The translations under genes and the position numbers were made by a program. The notes beneath the pieces are model-generated. The model was not told the DNA's origin. It saw only the letters and a program-made list of their open reading frames with translations, and made no database searches. This document shows positions 1 to 7,009 of a DNA stretch of 20,485 nt, piece after piece. Origin of the DNA: Parabacteroides sp. Its GTDB lineage: Bacteria; Bacteroidota; Bacteroidia; Bacteroidales; Tannerellaceae. The first letter of the stretch is position 1. Each line of letters starts with the position of its first letter. The stretch spans positions 1-20,485 of the forward strand of contig JAHHQS010000066.1 of assembly GCA_020026285.1 (NCBI GenBank), given 5' to 3'.

Positions 1-375
1 CTCTTTTATTAGATTGAAGTCATAAGTTGCATTCTTATTATTTATAATTGATTTCTTTTTAAATATGACAGCATAAGGAGAACAAGAAAATATTTTCTTT
101 TTAGGAAGATCCAATACCTTATTCATGCTTTTTCCAACTCGCCTCACCTGTTCTTCATAATCAAGTATCGTTTTTATTGGGATTTCACATTCATCCTGTT
201 TGGGAGACATGTAAACATAATCCGTTCCATAAGATAAATTCTTATTTTTCCAATGTCCTGATTCGTCTATATCAATAAAGATGTAAAGCCCCCTATTGGG
301 TTCTGCATTCCAACTAAGAATATCAGGAATGCTTTCACACAAATCGTTCGTGTAATTAATTATTTCCCGTATCAT
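1..375 (-). CDS. cas8b: Partial CRISPR-associated protein, probably Cas8b/Csh1-like (type I-B large subunit), N-terminus only
   Basis: An open frame starts with ATG at 375 and runs off the left edge, so only the first 125 codons are visible. It starts three bases after the cas6 stop, in the same direction, which implies translation from the same mRNA. The N-terminus begins MIREIINYTNDLCESIPDIL and goes on to NRGLYIFIDIDESG, an opening that resembles Cas8b/Csh1/TM1802-type large subunits. In Bacteroidales type I-B operons the gene after cas6 is normally this subunit, followed by cas7, cas5 and cas3. The protein would recognise the PAM and nucleate Cascade on target DNA. No catalytic motif is expected in this part. 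The family call rests on position and a weak sequence resemblance, so another cas gene cannot be excluded. Confidence 0.6.
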   Translation of the reverse strand, partial: MIREIINYTNDLCESIPDILSWNAEPNRGLYIFIDIDESGHWKNKNLSYGTDYVYMSPKQDECEIPIKTILDYEEQVRRVGKSMNKVLDLPKKKIFSCSPYAVIFKKKSIINNKNATYDFNLIKE

Positions 376-378
376 ATT

Positions 379-1167
379 TTATTTATCTGATTTTACATAA
401 AGACAGCCAAATCCTTGCGAGCAAAGGCTTCCTGCTCCAGATTCATACATTAAGTGCAAAAGTTCATCTGGAGCCTTTATACGCAAAGTACACATAAAGC
501 CACGAACATCCGTTTGTTCTTTTGTAAAAGCCTTTATGGTGGTTTTAACAGATTTAGGTTCGTCTAAAACTTCCAGATCACATTCACTTATTGGATAGTC
601 TGAAGGACGTCCGTAAAATGATAGAAAGCGATCAAACAAACCTTTAAAAAAGATCGTTTTGGCACGAACATCCAAAGGGGATAAATAATCGATTTTTCCA
701 TCTATACGTTTAAACTTCAGACATAAAGGCGACATTGTTCTGAACGTTGCTATTCCATTAAATTCCGGAGCAGGCATGACTTCAACACTCTTGATAATGA
801 ATTGAACTTTTGATATCCTATCTCCTATTTCAAATATCTGATTCTGGAATAATCCCTGAATAAAATCCTGAGTACTCTTTTCTGGGAGAAAAGATATCTG
901 CCATTCTATTGTATCAGAAAATATCTGTATTCTGTGCTCATCTCTAAGAATACGTCTTTTCTCTATCTTGAAACGAGAAAAATTGAATAGCTTGAAAGTT
1001 TTTCCACTTTCTAATTTAAATCCATTATCATGAAGCCATTCAGAATATTCTTTATCAGCACTAGACAATATTTTATAAATGGCAGCAGACTGTTCATATT
1101 GGTAATTAATTGGCAACTTATTACCGAAAGCTGCTTTATTAACTTCTAATATTATTTTAAATCTCAT
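379..1167 (-). CDS. cas6: CRISPR endoribonuclease Cas6
   Basis: Cas6 cuts the pre-crRNA inside each repeat and leaves an 8-nt 5' handle, here predicted as AUUGAAAC. The protein has 262 residues, normal for Cas6. Its C-terminal glycine-rich loop is GAGSLCSQGFG at residues 244-254, the hallmark of the second ferredoxin-like RAMP domain. In the N-terminal domain Tyr31 (AAIYKIL), His46 (EWLHDNGF) and Lys51 fall very close to the catalytic Tyr31/His46/Lys52 of Pyrococcus Cas6, so the enzyme is probably active. It lies 15 nt downstream of the HTH-protease gene and 3 nt upstream of the Cas8b-like gene. No other Cas6 is visible here, and the type III-D operon lacks one, so this enzyme probably supplies crRNA to both effectors. 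The family call is firm; the sharing is inferred. Confidence 0.93.
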   Translation of the reverse strand: MRFKIILEVNKAAFGNKLPINYQYEQSAAIYKILSSADKEYSEWLHDNGFKLESGKTFKLFNFSRFKIEKRRILRDEHRIQIFSDTIEWQISFLPEKSTQDFIQGLFQNQIFEIGDRISKVQFIIKSVEVMPAPEFNGIATFRTMSPLCLKFKRIDGKIDYLSPLDVRAKTIFFKGLFDRFLSFYGRPSDYPISECDLEVLDEPKSVKTTIKAFTKEQTDVRGFMCTLRIKAPDELLHLMYESGAGSLCSQGFGCLYVKSDK

Positions 1168-1182
1168 TCTATTCTATTTTAA

Positions 1183-2232
1183 TTACATTATTTCCATATC
1201 CTGTATTATTTTCCCTTCCAGGCCATTTAAATGTTTATCCAGCTCCTTTTCTGAAATCAGATTCTCAGCCAAAGCTCTTTGTATTAAAGACTGATATCGA
1301 AAAGCTTCATCTGTGAAGGGATAACTTCCCCATCCTTCTTCCATGATATTAGGCTTAATCCTTTCATCGAAGATACGATTATAATATTCATCGTTTATAA
1401 TATCCAAATCTTTCAGACGATGAACCGTTGCCGCTATCGATATGCCATATGAAGACCTGAGTGAAGAGAGTTCGCTTAATAACAATTGACTACGTCTGGT
1501 ACCTATATAAGCCGTCACCACATTTTCAGGCAGAAGCAAAGCGGATGCAAAACGATGACAAAGACGTTCCCGCAAATTAAAGGATAGAAGATTGATGGAA
1601 GGGAACAACAGATGTGCCAGTTCGTGCAAGGCTGTAAAGCGCTTTCGTTCTACTTTCACCTGTTTTCTCAACACCATAAAAGGTATGGTCCGATTCACCC
1701 AGCCACATAAACCGTCCACCTCGTCATCCCAATCCATTTCAAGGATCCTGACGCCCGCCAATTCGAGCATCCTGCAAACAGACGGAATAGCGTCAGAACC
1801 TAACTTCCATTCCTCTCTTAATCTGTTTGCATAACGTTCCATATACTCAAAAGTCGTCTCAATTGATAAAGAGAACGGATTATAAAAATCGCAAGTCACA
1901 TTTAGCAACTGTTCCAATGAAAGATAATGACTTAACCAGAACACGACATCCGAAGCGATCCGCTGCTTTAACTCCAGCGAAATCTCATTCTTACTTCTGA
2001 AATGCAGATTTGATATAGCAATAGAGGCATGTCCCTCCAGAGAATCTTTTCCTATTCGATAAAATCTTAATAAAGCATCCAATACGATTGGAGAAGGATA
2101 CATCAAGCCGCGTTCATATTTCGATATAGCCTGCTTTGTAACCAGACCATGAAGAGCCTGGCTGACTTCCTCCAGAGTAAGTCCTCTTATCTTTCTTATA
2201 TTTCTGAGCTGATGTGGTAATTGTTCTTTCAT
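1183..2232 (-). CDS. XRE-family HTH regulator fused to an ImmA/IrrE (M78) metallopeptidase domain
   Basis: Residues about 8-62 form an XRE-type helix-turn-helix (IRGLTLEEVSQALHG, then VTKQAISKYERGLMYPSP). The C-terminal half has the zinc-protease signature HELAH at 203-207, followed by RERLCHRFASALLLPE. There Glu222 is the likely third ligand and FASALLLP is the ImmA/IrrE signature. Proteins of this family bind DNA as repressors and cleave a repressor after a stress or phage signal; fusions of both parts in one chain are common in mobile elements. This gene lies between the trailer end of the CRISPR array and cas6, in the same direction. It therefore probably heads the cas6-cas8b operon and could control it. 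The domain assignment is direct; a role in regulating CRISPR is inference from position. It could instead be an antitoxin-like or unrelated stress regulator. Confidence 0.85.
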   Translation of the reverse strand: MKEQLPHQLRNIRKIRGLTLEEVSQALHGLVTKQAISKYERGLMYPSPIVLDALLRFYRIGKDSLEGHASIAISNLHFRSKNEISLELKQRIASDVVFWLSHYLSLEQLLNVTCDFYNPFSLSIETTFEYMERYANRLREEWKLGSDAIPSVCRMLELAGVRILEMDWDDEVDGLCGWVNRTIPFMVLRKQVKVERKRFTALHELAHLLFPSINLLSFNLRERLCHRFASALLLPENVVTAYIGTRRSQLLLSELSSLRSSYGISIAATVHRLKDLDIINDEYYNRIFDERIKPNIMEEGWGSYPFTDEAFRYQSLIQRALAENLISEKELDKHLNGLEGKIIQDMEIM

Positions 2233-2252
2233 TTTAGTAAAATAATGGTTTA

Positions 2253-2283
2253 CAAATATCGATAATAATATTTAAAAATCAAC
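2253..2283 (-). promoter_or_regulatory. Candidate Bacteroidetes-type promoter for the regulator-cas6-cas8b operon
   Basis: Read on the minus strand, GTTG (2283-2280) is followed after 19 nt by GATATTTG (2260-2253). Each is one mismatch from the Bacteroidetes -33 TTTG and -7 TAnnTTTG boxes at the expected spacing. The start codon lies about 20 nt further on. A short palindrome, TATCGATA (2257-2264), overlaps the -7 box and could be an operator for the encoded HTH protein. No transcript evidence is available. Confidence 0.38.
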
Positions 2284-2325
2284 CAGAATCTATATGTTTC
2301 TAAACATAATAAGCTATAAAAGATA

Positions 2326-2354
2326 AGCTTAATTCCATAAGGTATGATTAAAAG
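2326..2354 (-). repeat. Degenerate terminal CRISPR repeat (trailer end)
   Basis: This copy differs from the consensus at five of 29 positions: four in the first five bases of the + strand and one C-to-T change at position 20. Decay of the last repeat is usual at the end far from the leader. It fixes array polarity and gives the oldest spacer as 2355-2390. Confidence 0.9.
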
Positions 2355-3851
2355 AACAAGATCTTCATATTCCAATTCTGTAAATGGATAGTTTCAATTC
2401 CATAAGGTACGATTAAAAGATTCTATCAAAAGAAGGTTCTGCGAAATCTTGTACCAGTTTCAATTCCATAAGGTACGATTAAAAGATGATTAAAATAGTA
2501 TACCCATTAGTAATTATTATGTTTCAATTCCATAAGGTACGATTAAAAGGGTAGATATTCGAGAGTTAAGGGCAAAACATGCTAGGTTTCAATTCCATAA
2601 GGTACGATTAAAAGTCGTATCACAGATTCTATCTTAACACGCCGTTATTGGTTTCAATTCCATAAGGTACGATTAAAAGACAAAACAAAGGTTCATTCAA
2701 TATTTCTGAACAGGGGTTTCAATTCCATAAGGTACGATTAAAAGTAAACTGCCTATGCCTATAGGTCGAAAATACACCTGTTTCAATTCCATAAGGTACG
2801 ATTAAAAGAGGTATTCCAGAACTCGGTAAGGAATTTCTTATCGTGTTTCAATTCCATAAGGTACGATTAAAAGAGCGTTACGCTGACCGTAATACTGCTT
2901 GGGAAACTGCGTTTCAATTCCATAAGGTACGATTAAAAGTGTAATTGTGTCGGGTTGTTCCGGTATTCGGTTTCTAGTTTCAATTCCATAAGGTACGATT
3001 AAAAGTCAATATTTATATTTGACAAGATTAAGAACTATATAGTTTCAATTCCATAAGGTACGATTAAAAGCAGATGAAGATTAAAGATTATATTTACTTC
3101 GAAGAAGTTTCAATTCCATAAGGTACGATTAAAAGATAAAATTATTAAACACACTTTGTATTTAGGTTTAAAGTTTCAATTCCATAAGGTACGATTAAAA
3201 GATGAATCAACTGAAGTAATTCTGCAAGAATACGATGTGTTTCAATTCCATAAGGTACGATTAAAAGAAGAATAGAGCGACAAAGACACAGGCTAGTGAC
3301 GAGTTTCAATTCCATAAGGTACGATTAAAAGCCATTATATAGAGTGTGTAGAACTTCCTAGAATAGAGTTTCAATTCCATAAGGTACGATTAAAAGCGTG
3401 CCCTTATTGCGGTCAGCCGTTACCTTCAGATAGTTTCAATTCCATAAGGTACGATTAAAAGCTTACAAGAACAAGGTTCAGAACAAACACCGAAAAGGGT
3501 TTCAATTCCATAAGGTACGATTAAAAGATCCGGATACTGCTGAAATGTTTATGTCAGCTGTGTTTCAATTCCATAAGGTACGATTAAAAGATCTCCAGTT
3601 AGAAGATCCGACAGAGGAAAACATTGGTTTCAATTCCATAAGGTACGATTAAAAGAAGAGGACTGTGATTTTTTGAAAGGAAAATCACTAGAGTTTCAAT
3701 TCCATAAGGTACGATTAAAAGCGTTGCCACATGTAATCCGGTCGTTGTCCTCTTCTTTGTTTCAATTCCATAAGGTACGATTAAAAGTTTGATTTGGAAG
3801 GCGAGAACTCCCACTTAGCCGAGTTTCAATTCCATAAGGTACGATTAAAAG
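2326..3851 (-). CRISPR. CRISPR array: 23 identical 29-nt repeats plus 1 degenerate terminal repeat, 23 spacers
   Basis: On the + strand each repeat begins GTTTCAATTCC and ends GATTAAAAG (29 nt). Starts are at 2391, 2457, 2521, 2586, 2651, 2716, 2780, 2845, 2911, 2977, 3042, 3107, 3173, 3239, 3303, 3368, 3433, 3499, 3562, 3627, 3693, 3759 and 3823. Spacers are 34-37 nt and all differ. The minus strand is taken as the crRNA strand for two reasons: the repeat then ends in ATTGAAAC, the usual Cas6-generated handle of type I-B and III systems, and the degenerate repeat lies at the low-coordinate end, which marks the trailer. The newest spacer is therefore the one at 3788-3822. The array lies between the III-D and I-B gene sets and can serve both. 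Identical repeats suggest an active or recently active array. Confidence 0.98.
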
Positions 3852-3960
3852 CCTAAATTAATAAAAATAATAAGGACTCATTTCCAGAAACTTAGATAAT
3901 GCAAATCTAATATTTTTAATTCGATAAATTGTCGATCTGCAATTCTATGAAAATACCGTG
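3852..3960 (-). promoter_or_regulatory. Presumed CRISPR leader with a candidate array promoter
   Basis: This AT-rich flank touches the leader-proximal repeat. On the minus strand it contains TAGATTTG (3909-3902), a perfect match to the Bacteroidetes -7 box TAnnTTTG. It is placed so that transcription would begin about 45-50 nt before the first repeat. No matching -33 TTTG is present 19 nt upstream, so promoter strength is uncertain. The leader assignment follows from array polarity. The true length of the leader cannot be judged from one copy. Confidence 0.5.
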
Positions 3961-4192
3961 GAATCGACAGCTTAGTCAACTTTCTGATTTTCAATATGTC
4001 AAAGATCTCATTCCATTTTTCTTCCACATATTCTGGAAGGAAAAAGTGTCATCGAGATTTTATCTTCTATTCAACCACGGTTAAAGATACATAAAATGTT
4101 ATCATTTTCTCTTTTTCACAATGAATATTTTCAACCCCTTTTAAATCGATCAGATATATTCTACTTGAAACATAATTTCTTATATACATCAT
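3878..4192 (-). pseudogene. Decayed coding remnant in the leader flank, family not recognised
   Basis: One minus-strand frame reads from ATG at 4192 through 41 residues (including RIYLIDLKGVEN and MITFYVSL) to a TAG at 4067-4069. It then gives KIKSR, a TGA at 4052-4054, and about 55 further open codons with protein-like composition (LPEYVEEKWNEIFDIL, then SIPRYFHRIADRQFIELK) to a TGA at 3878-3880. An overlapping frame upstream (4161-4244) also reads sensibly (RDIFKKIRDVLNEIYYDVYK). This pattern fits a gene broken by two stops and a frameshift. The 3' end overlaps the presumed leader, so part of it may now act only as leader. In AT-rich DNA such stretches can also occur by chance. I recognise no family. 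Confidence 0.35.
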
Positions 4193-4433
4193 AGTATATT
4201 TCGTTCAAAACATCCCGGATTTTCTTAAATATGTCCCTTGTTTTTTACAAGACTCAAGACATTTTTATTTTTCTTCTTTAGTGGAAAGATTAATCGTTGC
4301 ATATTCCTTTTTTATCTATTCGCCAACAAGAAAAACATGAAATATTCAGAACGGAATTGTAGTCTCTAGAACTTGTTCTGCTATTTTGAGAATGTATCAA
4401 GTCTACCTGACACCCAAAATCTCCACAGAAATT
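4193..4433. other. AT-rich gap between the OB-protein remnant and the leader flank
   Basis: No intact gene, RNA gene or strong terminator is visible. Only weak hairpins are present, such as AGAAC-TT-GTTCT and CTTGT/ACAAG around a T-rich loop (4240-4251). The short open stretch at 4161-4244 in another frame may belong to the decayed gene beside it. Confidence 0.4.
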
Positions 4434-4715
4434 CTATTTTTTTATATCCAGATCATAAACTTTCCATTTATTGTCACCACTCAAAACTACTTTTGCTATG
4501 ACATCACAATCTTCTGTAATATTATATTTACGCAAAATTGAACGATGCACATATATCTTGTCTATAAAAGCAAAATCTGGTTTCTCTTCAAATCCAAAGA
4601 TTTCGTTTTTATATTTCACACATAAACGCCCTTCAATGATCTTTTTTAAATTTTCACAATCATCATCATTAAGTTGAATATCCAGAAATTTTATTCTTTT
4701 TTCTCCTTCCTTAGT
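4434..4715 (-). pseudogene. C-terminal continuation of the OB-repeat protein beyond an in-frame amber codon
   Basis: Directly after the TAG at 4716-4718, the same frame stays open for 93 codons to a TAA at 4434. It encodes TKEGEKRIKFLDIQLNDDD, then IIEGRLCVKYKNEIFGFEEK and FAFIDKIYVHRSILRKYNI, ending near DNKWKVYDLDIKK. The last part looks like one more OB/cold-shock-like repeat of the upstream protein. The first residues look like the missing final strand of the preceding repeat. No ATG in this frame precedes the body of the domain; GTG at 4617-4619 is the only likely restart and would give 61 residues. I read this as the severed end of a protein of about 855 residues. It could instead be reinitiated as a small protein, or the stop could be a sequencing error. 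Confidence 0.6.
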
Positions 4716-7004
4716 CTATTTAATACAATAGGTTACTCTCAACGCATCTCCTATCCTCGGTCGCAATGCAGTCTGATCAAATCGAACAATATCACTTAGA
4801 TCCGGACCTAAAACGACATGAAACAGTTGTTTTTTTACATTTACATCATCAACCACCGCGACTCCGCTTTTCATAAAAGGGAGAACTTCCTCTTTGGAAC
4901 AACTATTAATGGTAGCTATACTTTCTCTTTTCTCGTTTTTATACTTCTTATCAAATACCTGATAACGAACAAAATCACCCTGTCTGAAATCTAACGTTTT
5001 GTATTTGTAAAATATCAGTTTGGAGTCTTGATTCAAAATATGGATAACTTTCGATTCCGTATTAATGTAATCAATCGCCCCATATTTGAAAGGAAGAATG
5101 GACCATACTTTCTCATCAGATAATTTTACCATCAACGGAATTATTTTTTTTTCAGCAGACTGATTATGCTGATAACTATTCTGTACCGTTCTGAAATGCT
5201 TTTCTTCAGCGAATGAATATCTGAAACTGACTATATCCCCTGGCTTTGCAGTACTCAGACATTTAAAATTTTTACACTTCACTTGAAATGAAAAATTCTT
5301 TCCATCAAATAAAGAACATTTTTCCACATTATCAGTAACCCACTTCTCTGTTATAACAAAGTTTTTCCACTCAAATTGATTATATACAAAATCTTCCGCT
5401 TCATACTTGCACTTGAGAAAATCAAACCTTTTATGCTGATTATCCATTTCAGTTAAGTGTTGCATCAAAGAATTATATTTCTCCGAAAGATTCCAATTCT
5501 TCTGCAACCGGTGTTTTTCGTAAGTTTCCAGTTCTTTTTTCGCAGCAGATTTGTTACCATCCTGAATCAGACATTCGGCTAAGGCCAGGTGTATATCGCC
5601 TAAAAAATCTTCGTTTTTCTCCAATTGTTTTGCTTTCAACAACAAGCCTGTTTTCAAATAGTTGTTATCATTGATACATTGAGCCAGTTCATACCAGACA
5701 TAATACTTATCCCCCAATCCGACTAACAAATCCTTATACTTGGATATGGCTTCATCAACATCTTTACACCAGCAACAAATAGTAGCATAATTTCTATGAA
5801 TCCATTCGTCATCAGGCTGATGCTCTATGACAATTTTATAAAATGATCTCAACCATTCCAGATCAGATGATGAATCGTCTACATGTTCCAGTCGTGTCTT
5901 GAGAATATTGAAACATTTCTTGGCACTCTTTACTCCCAGGGACGGATAGACCGTTCCATCTTTCGTTATTTCCTCCTTCCAATCATCTTCTCTCAGATTC
6001 TCATAATTCCATTTTTGGAAAAAAGGTAAAAAACGCCAGGCATTATCATCATCCATAAAACGACAAGCAATCTTAAGAACTTCCGAATTCCAGTATGAAG
6101 CTCCATACTGTGCATATTGATTGACGTATATCGAAAACTGATGCCAGAGATTTTCCAGACCTGATTCCTTATGACAATTCATTATCTTCCAGAAAGCAGG
6201 CTGACGCAAATACTCGACCAGATCCATAAATGACAAATCAGATTTTATATTATGAAAAGAATCTAACTGCTGCAACAAATCCGTCAGATCCTGGTTGACA
6301 GAAGAATCTACGAAAATTTTTAAAATACGGGATATCAAAGAAGGTATTTCATGGTCTTCCACCGAACCGTCACGAAAATCTTCAAACCGAAGATTTTCTA
6401 TTCCCCACAACTTGAAAAAGTTATAAAAATTAAAATCCGTATTAGTCTTTGCAAAGTTTAATGCAAAATTAAGAATCATTGAATGCAGCATGGAAGGCCG
6501 TTCATTCTTTAGAAACATATAATCTCTAAGAAGTTTACGAACTTCAAGGGAATTCAGCGTACTAATATTGGATTTGACATAACGATAAATTATCCATCCG
6601 TAATCCTCATGAAACTTGACATTCAGATTTTCACCTGAGTGTCCATACTTTTCAACGACCTGTCTATAAGCGGCATCAGGATCGGATTTGGACAAAGCAG
6701 TAATGGATGCCAATGTATCCGATTCAGGAAGAATCTTCTTCAGCAAACCAGCATAGGCTCTTTCACCAGACCCGTTATCATCCATCATATCCGGAAGTAA
6801 ATCCTCCATTTTATCCAAAAGTTTTTGGGCTTCTGATATATCATTCCCAGGTATCAGAATATTTTGAACAATATCCCTGTAAACCCAGAACAAAGACATT
6901 TTCGTCCATTCATTGGAATCTTCATCCAGTTCCCGTAAAGCAAGAGATAAAGCTTCTTTATATTTACCTGCCCGACGAAGGTTTGTTACATCTTTAACTG
7001 CCAT
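4716..7004 (-). CDS. Large helical-repeat (TPR-like) plus OB/cold-shock-like protein, partner of the helicase; truncated by an amber codon
   Basis: I recognise no named family for this 762-residue protein. Residues 1 to about 540 are helical and rich in aromatic and charged residues. The clearest TPR-like stretch is at about 400-500 (DEAISKYKDLL, VWYELAQCI, IHLALAECLI, SAAKKELETY), and an N-terminal hairpin is AGKYKEALSLALRELDED. From about 555 to the end it is beta-rich, with repeated OB-like units. Examples are GAIDYINTESKVIHI to GDFVRYQVF (642-683) and GVAVVDDVNVKKQLFHVV to GDALRVTYCIK (714-762). The TAG stop falls inside the second unit, and the frame continues beyond it. The start lies 5 nt after the helicase stop, so the two genes are almost certainly co-translated. 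TPR plus OB parts suggest a scaffold that binds nucleic acid, perhaps loading the helicase. That role is inference. Confidence 0.7.
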   Translation of the reverse strand: MAVKDVTNLRRAGKYKEALSLALRELDEDSNEWTKMSLFWVYRDIVQNILIPGNDISEAQKLLDKMEDLLPDMMDDNGSGERAYAGLLKKILPESDTLASITALSKSDPDAAYRQVVEKYGHSGENLNVKFHEDYGWIIYRYVKSNISTLNSLEVRKLLRDYMFLKNERPSMLHSMILNFALNFAKTNTDFNFYNFFKLWGIENLRFEDFRDGSVEDHEIPSLISRILKIFVDSSVNQDLTDLLQQLDSFHNIKSDLSFMDLVEYLRQPAFWKIMNCHKESGLENLWHQFSIYVNQYAQYGASYWNSEVLKIACRFMDDDNAWRFLPFFQKWNYENLREDDWKEEITKDGTVYPSLGVKSAKKCFNILKTRLEHVDDSSSDLEWLRSFYKIVIEHQPDDEWIHRNYATICCWCKDVDEAISKYKDLLVGLGDKYYVWYELAQCINDNNYLKTGLLLKAKQLEKNEDFLGDIHLALAECLIQDGNKSAAKKELETYEKHRLQKNWNLSEKYNSLMQHLTEMDNQHKRFDFLKCKYEAEDFVYNQFEWKNFVITEKWVTDNVEKCSLFDGKNFSFQVKCKNFKCLSTAKPGDIVSFRYSFAEEKHFRTVQNSYQHNQSAEKKIIPLMVKLSDEKVWSILPFKYGAIDYINTESKVIHILNQDSKLIFYKYKTLDFRQGDFVRYQVFDKKYKNEKRESIATINSCSKEEVLPFMKSGVAVVDDVNVKKQLFHVVLGPDLSDIVRFDQTALRPRIGDALRVTYCIK

Positions 7005-7009
7005 CGCTG

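Noticed and set aside
3599..3814. 71-codon open frame on the minus strand within the array
   Set aside because: It is built from repeats and spacers (a recurring LLIVPYGIET unit from the repeat) and is not a gene.
2326..3851. Array transcribed on the + strand with leader next to the regulator gene
   Set aside because: The degenerate repeat lies at the low-coordinate end and ATTGAAAC is at the repeat 3' end only on the minus strand; both point to a leader at 3852 and above.
4240..4255. Rho-independent terminator after the OB-protein gene
   Set aside because: The stem is only 5 bp (CTTGT/ACAAG) with a T-rich loop and no clear U-tract in the right orientation.
4716..4718. Programmed amber readthrough or recoding
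   Set aside because: No recoding signal or suppressor is visible, and no other gene here depends on TAG readthrough. A plain nonsense mutation is simpler, so readthrough is kept only as an alternative.
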